64,000 bases of DNA from Shewanella corallii (GTDB lineage: Bacteria > Pseudomonadota > Gammaproteobacteria > Enterobacterales > Shewanellaceae): NCBI RefSeq assembly GCF_023349125.1, contig NZ_JAKIKT010000009.1:62001-126000 (forward strand), given 5' to 3'. The position numbers and the translations under genes were made by a program. The notes under the pieces are model-generated. The model saw only the letters and a list, made by a program, of their open reading frames with translations. It made no database searches and was not told the DNA's origin. The first letter of the stretch is position 1. Every line of letters begins with the position of its first letter. Positions 54,754 through 63,500 of this stretch are shown piece after piece.

Positions 54754-55329
54754 ATGAAACTGATAAAAGCATTCTGGACAAAGTTAAAAAGTCCAAGCAA
54801 GGCAGCACTCGGCATCGTCCTGTTTATGGGATTTGCCGGTGGCCTGATGTTCTGGGGCGCCTTTAATATGGGAATGGAGGCAACCAATACCGAAGAGTTC
54901 TGCTCGGGCTGTCATGCCCCCATAGTCGCAGAGATTCAGGAAACCATTCACTACTCCAACCGCTCAGGTGTAAGGGCCATCTGCTCTGACTGTCATGTTC
55001 CTCACGAATGGACAGACAAAATAGTGCGTAAAGTGCAGGCATCCAAGGAGCTGGTGTTTCACTTTATGGGCACCATAGATACACCAGAGAAGTTTCAGGA
55101 GCGCAGAGCGCATCTTGCCGAACGTGAGTGGGCTCGCCTGAAAGCCAACGACTCGCTGGAGTGCCGCAACTGTCACCAGTTTGAGTATATGGACTTCTCT
55201 GAGCAGGGGTCTCGCAGTGCCAAACTGCACTCAACAGCACTGGCTAATGGCGAGAAAACCTGTGTTGATTGTCACAAAGGTATCGCCCACAAACTGCCGG
55301 ATATGCATGGCGTTGAAGGCTGGCAATAA
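54754..55329 (+). CDS. napC: NapC/NirT-family tetraheme quinol dehydrogenase
   Basis: ATG 54754 has GAGG six bases before it and is preferred to ATG 54742. The 191-residue protein has one N-terminal membrane anchor (about 15-40) and four CxxCH sites: CSGCH, CSDCH, CRNCH and CVDCH. NapC oxidises quinol in the membrane and hands electrons to NapB. No napG or napH is present, so this is the NapC-dependent type of system. Confidence 0.95.
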   Translation: MKLIKAFWTKLKSPSKAALGIVLFMGFAGGLMFWGAFNMGMEATNTEEFCSGCHAPIVAEIQETIHYSNRSGVRAICSDCHVPHEWTDKIVRKVQASKELVFHFMGTIDTPEKFQERRAHLAEREWARLKANDSLECRNCHQFEYMDFSEQGSRSAKLHSTALANGEKTCVDCHKGIAHKLPDMHGVEGWQ

Positions 55330-55340
55330 GGAGCACAGAT

Positions 55341-55478
55341 ATGAGTACACTTGAATCAGTCATCTGGCACATTCTGGGTTACAGCGCCATTCCTGTCATT
55401 ATTCTGGGCGGCTTTCTGGCTGTTGCCGCGGTGTCCGTAGGCATACTGTCACTATGGAAGGACAAAGCCGGCGATTAG
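55341..55478 (+). CDS. Small nap-operon membrane protein (TIGR02808-type)
   Basis: A 45-residue protein, MSTLESVIWHILGYSAIPVI... with one membrane segment and a charged C-terminus (WKDKAGD). AAGGAG lies seven bases before ATG 55341, eleven bases after napC, so it is the last gene of the operon. It resembles the short TIGR02808 proteins of Vibrio and Shewanella nap loci, which have no known function. It may play a role like NapE, a small membrane protein of other nap operons. Confidence 0.82.
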   Translation: MSTLESVIWHILGYSAIPVIILGGFLAVAAVSVGILSLWKDKAGD

Positions 55479-55495
55479 ACCGGCTCTAATAACAA

Positions 55496-55525
55496 GAAAG
55501 CCAGCATCAAGCTGGCTTTCTTTTT
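55496..55525. terminator. Terminator at the end of the nap operon
   Basis: Stem GAAAGCCAGC/GCTGGCTTTC with loop ATCAA and a T run on the plus strand; it separates the operon from the convergent TonB-receptor gene. Confidence 0.9.
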
Positions 55526-55541
55526 ATCGGATCAATCAGGT

Positions 55542-57809
55542 TTAGAAGAAGTCTACACGGACTTCAACACCAACAAAGCGGCCTTCGTTAACCATGCCGG
55601 TATTGTTGTTAAAGTCGACACCACCGATAACCACACGCTCATCCAGCAGGTTACGGGCAAAAGCAGCGACTTCATATTGGTTGTCACCCATATCCCACTT
55701 GTAACCAGTTCTCAGGCCACCTTCCAGCAGAGCTTCGCCGGTGAACTCAACAGAGCGATACAGGAAGAAGTCGATTTCGCTTCTGTATGACCAATCGGTG
55801 AATACATAGAACTCACCTTCACCCAGATCCCTGCTGTACTCCAGCGTCAGGTTGGCAATCCATTCTGGCGCATGAGGCAGGTTGTTGCCATCAAGGCTGT
55901 AACCCTTTCCATCAACAAAGGGATCTGTGATGGTGCACTGAGCGCAACCAGGCAGGAACAGGTTGGCATCATCCAGTTCAGTTTTGTTGTAGCTGGCATT
56001 AAAGGTCGCCAGCAGTTCACTTGCCAATACCCAGGTTGAATCCAGCTCCAATCCGTAACCAGTCGTCTTGTCAGCATTCAGCAGACGGTTAAAGTTGGAG
56101 TCACCACCAACTGCAGTCAGCTGTTGATCTTTCATTTCATAGTAGAAAGCGGTCAGGTTCAGGCGTCCATTGCCGTCAAGCAAGTCTGACTTGAAGCCAA
56201 CTTCGGCTGAGTTGATGGTTTCTGAGTTGGCTACCGTCACGTCGTTGCCAAACAGAATACGGCCCTGAATACTCGGAGCACGGAAACCGTTGGCCAAACG
56301 GGCAAACAGATTCACATCATCATTCAGCTTATATACACCGGACAGATCCCAGGAAATGTGGTCATCGTCAGGATTAGCCGTACCCACAGCAGTGCCACTG
56401 CCAAATGGTCCCTGCACACGTTCAGCGTAAAACTCTTTATCATCTCTTGAGTAACGCAGACCGGCACTGACTGAGAACTGGTCGTTAACGTCATAATCTA
56501 CCGAGCCGAATACCGCCCAGGCATTGGTTTCCTGATTCTGGAAGGCATAGCCGTTCTGAGCGCCACCAGCCAGCGTGTCGTAGCTGTAGCTGTCAATCGT
56601 CAGATCTTCATAAAAGTAGAACAGGCCAGTCTGGTAGTTCCACGGGCCATCAAAGTTACTGGCAAGACGGAACTCCTGAGTGATCTGATCATGGTCAGGA
56701 ATTGCATCGGCACTTTCTGCGGGGAACAAAATAACACCCGGGCCCTGGAAGTCAGGCAGGAAAGCGGCACCATAGCCACCATCGACATCCGCACGGGAGA
56801 AGATTTCGGCACTGTCCCAGGCAGTAATGCTGGTCAGATCATAGTCACCCAGGTCCCATTCCAGCTTGAGGCTCAGCCCCTGAGTTTCAACCTGTTGGGT
56901 CGCACGGCTGGCGGCATCATGGAATACCACTTTGTCATCCCAACCGGAACGAATACCGTTTGAGCCTTTGTCCATGAGGTTGGCATGGAAGATAATAGGT
57001 TTGCCGTCCAGATCACGAACCCGGTATGCCAGCAGGCCAGTGAAATCATCACCTTCATACAGAAACTGAACACGGGCAGCTTTCTCGCTGTACCCGCCCA
57101 ACACATCATCCTGTACAAAACCCGGAGCCATGTTATCGATATAGTCGTCTTTTTCCTGCCACAGGGCGGAAATACGAGTAGAGATACGGTCAGTCAAACC
57201 ACCACCGACGGCACCTTCAAAATCAACTGCGCCTTCAGTGCCATAGGATACAGAAGCGTAACCTTCAAACACCTGCGAAGGCTTCACCGAATCAAACTTT
57301 ACCAGACCGGCAGGCGTGTTACGGCCAAACAGGGTTCCCTGAGGACCGCGCAGTACTTCAATACGCTCAACGTCAAATACCGGAAAGCCTTTCAGAATGG
57401 GGTTTTCCTGAACCACATCATCAACCACCAAAGAAACCGGTTGAGAGGCATTCAAATCAAAGTCAGTGTTACCGAGGCCACGAATATAAAAGCGCGGAAA
57501 GGTACGGCCAAAGGAGGACTCCACAGACAGGCTGGGGATTTTGGCGTTCATAAAGCGGATATCCATACCGGCACTTGAGTATGCATCCAGGTTTTCGCCC
57601 TGCAATGCAGAAACAGACACTGGCACTTCCTGAGCATTCTCTACCCGTTTACGTGCGGTAACTTCAATCACTTCAAGTTTGGATTCTTTAGCTGCAGCTT
57701 CTTCGGCAATCACATGGCCCGAAGTCACAGAGGCTGTAGCCAGCAACGACAGCTTTATCAAAGTGGCTATCTTGGTTTTATGTAGTGGTTTCATCCTGTG
57801 GACTCGCAT
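55542..57809 (-). CDS. TonB-dependent outer-membrane receptor
   Basis: The 755-residue protein (or 750 from ATG 57794; both ribosome sites are weak) has a signal peptide, a TonB-box-like EVIEVTARKR, a plug domain (about 45-160, with RFYIRGLGNT and IEVLRGPQGTLFGRNTPAG, read in parts) and a 22-strand-type barrel ending in an aromatic C-terminus (VGVEVRVDFF). It imports a large substrate using TonB/ExbBD energy. The substrate is unknown; the divergent S9 peptidase hints at peptides. Confidence 0.93.
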   Translation of the reverse strand: MRVHRMKPLHKTKIATLIKLSLLATASVTSGHVIAEEAAAKESKLEVIEVTARKRVENAQEVPVSVSALQGENLDAYSSAGMDIRFMNAKIPSLSVESSFGRTFPRFYIRGLGNTDFDLNASQPVSLVVDDVVQENPILKGFPVFDVERIEVLRGPQGTLFGRNTPAGLVKFDSVKPSQVFEGYASVSYGTEGAVDFEGAVGGGLTDRISTRISALWQEKDDYIDNMAPGFVQDDVLGGYSEKAARVQFLYEGDDFTGLLAYRVRDLDGKPIIFHANLMDKGSNGIRSGWDDKVVFHDAASRATQQVETQGLSLKLEWDLGDYDLTSITAWDSAEIFSRADVDGGYGAAFLPDFQGPGVILFPAESADAIPDHDQITQEFRLASNFDGPWNYQTGLFYFYEDLTIDSYSYDTLAGGAQNGYAFQNQETNAWAVFGSVDYDVNDQFSVSAGLRYSRDDKEFYAERVQGPFGSGTAVGTANPDDDHISWDLSGVYKLNDDVNLFARLANGFRAPSIQGRILFGNDVTVANSETINSAEVGFKSDLLDGNGRLNLTAFYYEMKDQQLTAVGGDSNFNRLLNADKTTGYGLELDSTWVLASELLATFNASYNKTELDDANLFLPGCAQCTITDPFVDGKGYSLDGNNLPHAPEWIANLTLEYSRDLGEGEFYVFTDWSYRSEIDFFLYRSVEFTGEALLEGGLRTGYKWDMGDNQYEVAAFARNLLDERVVIGGVDFNNNTGMVNEGRFVGVEVRVDFF

Positions 57810-58359
57810 TCTTGTTATGTGAGACGTAATGCCTCAGGCTGCGTTTTTCCCGCACAACAAAGCGCCAGTTCCATGGCGATATTTGATTTTATTATCCCTA
57901 ACGTCTTTGTAAGCGGCTTTTTAATACCTGCCCGAAAACATCACCCGCTGTTCCGACCAAAACTGACTTAATCGCCAGCTCCCCCCAGTTCGGGAACTCT
58001 GACCAGTCCGAGTTCGGTGTGCATCATACTGAAAAACGAAAAAATGTCATCTTTTCGCAACCGAAGATTAACATAGTTCTCACACAAAAACAGCAAATGC
58101 GCAATAACGAACAATATCCCTCTCTCCACAGGGAGGACAGCCACCACTGCCCACTCCAAAAACACCAGCATCAATCACCAACAAAAACACCATAAACAAG
58201 CATAAACACCAACCCGGAAACACTTCGCAAACAAAACCCACAAAATAGCCACACGCCACCACCAAACCACTGATTGCAATAGCATTTAGTTAACCTAACT
58301 GGATATACTGACCAGTTAGCAGAAGGGAACAAAATCAACAACTAATTGGAGAACCACTC
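57810..58359. other. Receptor/peptidase divergent promoter region with an A/C-rich leader
   Basis: About 550 bases. Bases 58141-58260 are strongly A/C-rich: G and T together make only about 17 of 120. This is the second such leader in the window, again before a secreted peptidase. A palindrome near 58300 is listed separately. The open frame at 57968-58174 on the minus strand looks like a by-product. Confidence 0.5.
58295..58319. promoter_or_regulatory. Inverted repeat operator candidate
   Basis: CTAACTGG-N9-CCAGTTAG, a perfect eight-base inverted repeat, lies about 40 bases before the S9 peptidase start, overlapping an additional AGTTA copy on the left. The size and symmetry fit a TetR- or GntR-type operator; no such regulator gene is adjacent. 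Confidence 0.5.
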
Positions 58360-60384
58360 GTGAAGAAAGTCGGTATTTCATTGCTCTGTGCCATGATGCC
58401 TCTGGCATCAGCTGTGGCAGAAGCAGCCAAGCCACTTTCGGTTGATGTGCTGTGGCAACTCAATCGTATTGGCAGCCCCACCATCTCCCCCGATGGCGAA
58501 CAAATCATTGCGCCAGTGACCAAATATGATGTCGACACAGACAAGGGCTCAACCCAGCTGTATCTGTTTGGTGAAGATGGTAAAACCCAGCGTCCACTGA
58601 CTGTCGAAGGCATGCGCGTCAGCGAGCCGGTATTCTCACCGGATGGCAAGACCCTGGCCTTTATCAGCAAACGTAATGATGACGACGCAGGTCAGATTTA
58701 CTTGCTGCCAATGAATGGCCCGGGTGAGGCTCAGCGTCTGAGCGAAGTTCCCACCGGGGTGTATGGCATTAAATGGGTGGGTGACTACATCTACTTTATC
58801 AGCCGCATCTATCCAGGCCAGAACTGGGATGAGATGGGCAAACAACTGACAGCCGACAAGGACGACAAGGTATCAGCACACCAGTGGAATGCCCTGCCTT
58901 ACTCTCACTTCGACCACTGGCTGGATGAAGACAAGCAGGCCCATGTATTCCGTATTCCCGCCAAAGGCGGTGAAGTAGAAGCCATAACCCAGCCGCTGAA
59001 TACCGAATTACCACGCTCCTACCAAAGTGCTGGCAGCTATGACATTCACCCAGATGGTAAGTTAATCGCCTTTAACGCCAACGGTTGGGAAAACCAGGTC
59101 GATCCCAATATCGATATCTTCCTGGCGACTATTGGCAGTGGTGAAAGCATTAATCTGACCGCTGACAATCCGGCTCCGGATGCCAGCCCCCAGTTCAGCC
59201 CAGACGGCGACACGTTGGCCTACACACGCCAACAGATCCCCGGCTTCTACGCTGACACTTCCAACCTGGTCTTGGTGGATCTGGACGACAACAGCAAAAA
59301 GGAGATCACCACGGACTGGGATCGCAGCGTCTCCCGCTGGACCTGGAACGAAGACAGTGATGGTTTCTATGCCGCGATTGACGATGCCGGTACCAGCCGC
59401 CTGTACCAGATCAGCGTTAAAGGCAAGGTGAAGCCAATCACCAAGAACACCAACTTTGGCACGCCGGATGTCAGCGAAGATGGCACCCTGGTGGCCACCA
59501 ATGACAGCTTTCTGTACCCGGCACGTCTGGTAAAGGTCAATACCCGTAACGGTAAAACCACTCGGTTGGACAGCTTCAACGACGACATCATGAAAGATGT
59601 GGATGTCGGCACCTACGAGTCTGTGACCTACCAAGGCCACAATGGTCAGGATATCCAGATGTGGGTGCACTACCCACCGGGCTTTGACAAGAGCAAGAAA
59701 TACCCGCTGATGATGTTGGTTCACGGTGGTCCACACAATGCCATCACCGACGGTTTCCACTACCGCTGGAATGCCCAGACCTTCGCTTCCTGGGGATATG
59801 TCACGGCATGGCCTAACTTCCACGGTTCAAGCGGTTTCGGTCAGGAGTTTGCTGACTCCATCAACCCGGACTGGAAGAACAAGTCCCTGGATGACGTGCT
59901 CAAGGCAGCAGACTGGTTCAAGGCCAAGCCGTGGATCGACAGCGATCGTATGGTTGCCGGTGGCGCCAGCTATGGCGGTTACCTGACTTCCATCATTCTG
60001 GGCAGCGAACACCCATTTAAAGCCCTATTGATCCATGCGGCCGTGTACAACATGTACTCACAGATGTCAGCTGACTTTGCGGTGCACTCAACCCGCTTCG
60101 GCCACTACTGGGAAAAACCGGAAATCTATAAGTCCATCTCACCTCACTACTTCGCGGGTAACTTTAATACTCCGACCCTGGTGATCCATGGTCAGTTGGA
60201 TTACCGGGTACCCGTAGGTCAGGGGTTTGAGCTATTCCGTACCCTGCAAAGCCGTGGCGTAGAGTCCCGCATGATCTACTTCCCGGATGAGAACCACTGG
60301 ATCATGAAACCCAACAACTCCATCTATTGGTACAACCAGGTGGAAGATTGGATGACCAAATTCGCCGAGCCTGGCGGACGTTAA
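58360..60384 (+). CDS. S9-family prolyl oligopeptidase (secreted)
   Basis: The 674-residue protein has a signal peptide (cleavage near AVAEA), an N-terminal beta-propeller (about 35-400, with repeated SPDGK/SPDGD strands) and a C-terminal alpha/beta-hydrolase domain. The catalytic Ser is in GGASYGGYL (about 545), with Asp in HGQLDYRVP and His in DENHWI. Family members cleave short peptides after proline or small residues. The start is GTG 58360 with GGAG nine bases before. The divergent TonB receptor may bring in its substrates. Confidence 0.94.
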   Translation: MKKVGISLLCAMMPLASAVAEAAKPLSVDVLWQLNRIGSPTISPDGEQIIAPVTKYDVDTDKGSTQLYLFGEDGKTQRPLTVEGMRVSEPVFSPDGKTLAFISKRNDDDAGQIYLLPMNGPGEAQRLSEVPTGVYGIKWVGDYIYFISRIYPGQNWDEMGKQLTADKDDKVSAHQWNALPYSHFDHWLDEDKQAHVFRIPAKGGEVEAITQPLNTELPRSYQSAGSYDIHPDGKLIAFNANGWENQVDPNIDIFLATIGSGESINLTADNPAPDASPQFSPDGDTLAYTRQQIPGFYADTSNLVLVDLDDNSKKEITTDWDRSVSRWTWNEDSDGFYAAIDDAGTSRLYQISVKGKVKPITKNTNFGTPDVSEDGTLVATNDSFLYPARLVKVNTRNGKTTRLDSFNDDIMKDVDVGTYESVTYQGHNGQDIQMWVHYPPGFDKSKKYPLMMLVHGGPHNAITDGFHYRWNAQTFASWGYVTAWPNFHGSSGFGQEFADSINPDWKNKSLDDVLKAADWFKAKPWIDSDRMVAGGASYGGYLTSIILGSEHPFKALLIHAAVYNMYSQMSADFAVHSTRFGHYWEKPEIYKSISPHYFAGNFNTPTLVIHGQLDYRVPVGQGFELFRTLQSRGVESRMIYFPDENHWIMKPNNSIYWYNQVEDWMTKFAEPGGR

Positions 60385-60386
60385 TC

Positions 60387-60472
60387 GGGGGATAGACCCC
60401 AGAGTTGGTGGGCACGCCCGCTTGGTCGTCCCACCAACAAGATTCAATAATTGAAGCAGCGCGGAGGACCGC
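60387..60472 (+). other. Multi-hairpin segment between S9 peptidase and pilY1
   Basis: Four hairpins follow one another: GGGG/CCCC (60387-60400), GTTGGTGGG/CCCACCAAC (60404-60438), TTCAA-TAA-TTGAA (60443-60455) and GCGG/CCGC (60461-60472). None has a T run, so this is not a plain terminator. It could be a structured leader for pilY1 or a mobile palindromic element. It does not match the c-di-GMP (GEMM-I) consensus. Confidence 0.6.
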
Positions 60473-60520
60473 CTGCGGATGTAACCGGCGTTTTTTGTCG
60501 GCAAGGACAGGAAGTTGCTC

Positions 60521-63500
60521 ATGTTTATCAAGAAAATCACAGCTGCGGCCATCGCCGCCCTCACCCTCACTGCTGGCAGCAGTTTTGCGGATGATACCGA
60601 GCTATATGTTTATGACTCAGGCTCGCGCACAGGTGCAAGACCTCAGGTGCTGATTATCTTTGATAACTCAGGAAGTATGCGTACCGAAGAAACATACGCT
60701 AAAGACAGCTACGACCCCACAAAAGTTTATCCTGCACTGAGTGATAACGCTCCTTCTGAATCCACGCTTTATTTTTCCAGCGATGGGATACCACGCCCTG
60801 ATGAAAATAGTAATGAAGGGCGATTCGCTGAAGCCGTCAACAACTGCCATACATCCCAGAGCGCCCTGCAACGATTTGGATTTTTTACTGATAAATTCCA
60901 GTACCTGAGAAAAAGAAACAGCGGCAAATTCGACTGGAAAGAGCCCAGCGAAAATACAAAATCAAACAGAATTCTTGCGATGGAATGTAATGAAGACATT
61001 CAAACGGAAAACTGGAGGAACAACAGCGGCTTTCCATCTGGATTCCCCAAAGAGGGCAGTAAAACTGATTCCTATACTCAAGTAGACGACTCTTCTCCAA
61101 CCAAAGACTTCGAAGCAGCCATTGAAATCGCTAAAGATGCCGACTTTCACAGAGCCGATGCGGTTACCATATATACAGAAAACTATCTGCGTTGGTACCA
61201 CCAGAAAGGCAATGTCAGTAAAAAGCAGCGTATTGAAATAGCCCGAGAGGTTATCACTAACACTATTGCCTCTACCCCGGGTGTTGACTTTGGTTTGGCG
61301 GTATTCAACCACAACACAAACTACGATGTTGAGCAAGGAGGTCGCATTGTCTCCGGTATTAAACAAATGACTGAAGATAATAAGGTCAACTTGCTGAAAA
61401 CCATCGATGGCCTTGATCCGGAGACCAACACCCCTCTATGCGAAACCCTGTATGAAGCCAAACGTTATTTTGCGGGTGAAGCCGTTGTCTACGGTAAAGA
61501 CAATGATAGAGGATTGCGACCTGCCAGAGACACCAGCATCGAAAATGGTAATAAGTACATATCACCATTCAAAGAGTGCCAAAATTTAGCGTTCGTGGTC
61601 TATATGACTGACGGTGCCCCAACCAAAGATGATAATGCGGACAAGCTGGTCAAAGGGTTGCCCGGAGTGGACAAAGATGCGTTCACCTGGAGTGGTAAGT
61701 CGAACTATTTGCCGAACCTGGCGGAGTGGATGTACAAGAACGACGTCAATCCAAATCTCCCAGATACCCAGACAATTAAGACCTTCACCATTGGATTCAG
61801 TGACGGTGCAGCAGATGCCGCACCTCTGCTCCAGGCAGCAGCCAACCGCGGAGGAGGGAAATACTTCGCCGCCAAGGACGCCAGTGATCTGCAAGCTGCT
61901 CTTCAGCAAGTTTTTACCGATATTCTTGAGGTCAATGCCAGCTTCACGTCACCATCAATTGCGAGCAACAATTTCGACCGAACCCAGACGTTTGATGCCG
62001 TTTACTATGCCATGTTCTTGCCCAATAGAGGCCCAAGATGGTCAGGCAATCTAAAGAAGTTCAAAGTTACGGGAAGCGGGGACATCGTTGACAAAAAAGG
62101 ACGTATAGCGATAGCCGATGATGGCAACATCAGTCCTAAAGCTTGCTCTTACTGGACTGACGATGCAGTTTGCAGCGCCAACAATGGTGGCGATGGAAAC
62201 GACGTCACCATCGGCGGCGCAGTCGAGGTGCTTAAGAAAGCAGAATCACGCAAGTTATATGGCAACCTGGGCGCCAATGGTGAGCTCACTGAGTTAACCC
62301 ATATCCAGGCATCTATTCACGCAGGCGGCGAAACCGAACTGGCAACGCATATGAACTCAACCACGGCTGAGTTGGAAGCGTTATTCAAATGGGCGCATGG
62401 TAAAGATATTGATGACGAAGATGGGGATAACTCCACATCGGACATTCGCAGTGACGTTCTGGGCGATCCCCTTCACTCTAAACCGCTTGCTATCAACTAT
62501 GGAACCCAAGGCAACCCGGACATTCGAATTTTGATGGGGACCAACCATGGCTTTATGCATATGTTCAGAGATACAGGAAATACTGTCTCTGAGTCCTGGG
62601 CTTTCATGCCCTATGAGTTACTCCCTAATCTGGCGGAACTGAGGAACAATGAACCTACGGGTGTTCACTCTGTTTATGGTCTCGACTCACCTCCTGTAGG
62701 TTATGTAAAGACCAGTAAGACAGGCGTAGAAAGAGCCTGGGTATTCTTTGGCATGCGCCGGGGTGGCAAATCCTATTATGCGCTGGATGTAACCACTCCT
62801 GACAATCCCAAGCTAATGTGGACTATCAGTGCTGACAGTCCGGGAATGGAAGAACTTGCGCAAACCTGGGCCGAGCCGGTTGTCACCTATATTCCCGGTT
62901 GGCCCAGAGGTAATAAGGATCCTGACCAGGCAAAACCAGTAGTGATAGTAGGTGCTGGTTACTCGCCGGCAACCAAAGACTCAGCCGCCGTAGGGATACC
63001 TGACAGTGAAGGACGGGGAGTCTTTATTTTGGATGCTGAAACTGGTGAGCTGGTTCATCGCTTTACCCCGACAAGCGGCAGTAACACCACTGTAATGTCC
63101 GGAATTACCGACAGTATTCCAAACTCAGTTGCTGTGTTGGACAGTAACAGTGATGGCCTGACGGATCGTATTTACGCCACGGACACTGGAGCAAACGTCT
63201 GGAGGATGGATTTGCCAGGTGCAACCCCAAGTAGTAATGATGCGCCCTGGAGTGCGTTTAAGTTCGCCGCACTTGGGGGGAACGTCCAGATAGCTGACAG
63301 AAGATTTTTCGCTGAGCCGGTTGTCGCTCAGACCATGTTCAGCAATGTCACTGAACATCAGATTGTTTCTGAATCAACTGGTGGTATCACTACCCAATTG
63401 AGTTACCAAAACGTTCCTTACGATGCTGTTGTTATCGGTACGGGGCACAGGCCTCACCCGACGGATAAAACCCGCAAAGACATGTTCTTTACCCTGCAGG

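Noticed and set aside
57968..58174. 68-codon minus-strand hydrophobic frame
   Set aside because: Lies in skewed A/C-rich DNA that yields Val/Leu codons on the reverse strand; no ribosome site.
60387..60520. Possible c-di-GMP riboswitch before pilY1
   Set aside because: The GEMM-I consensus blocks are absent, despite the strong hairpins.
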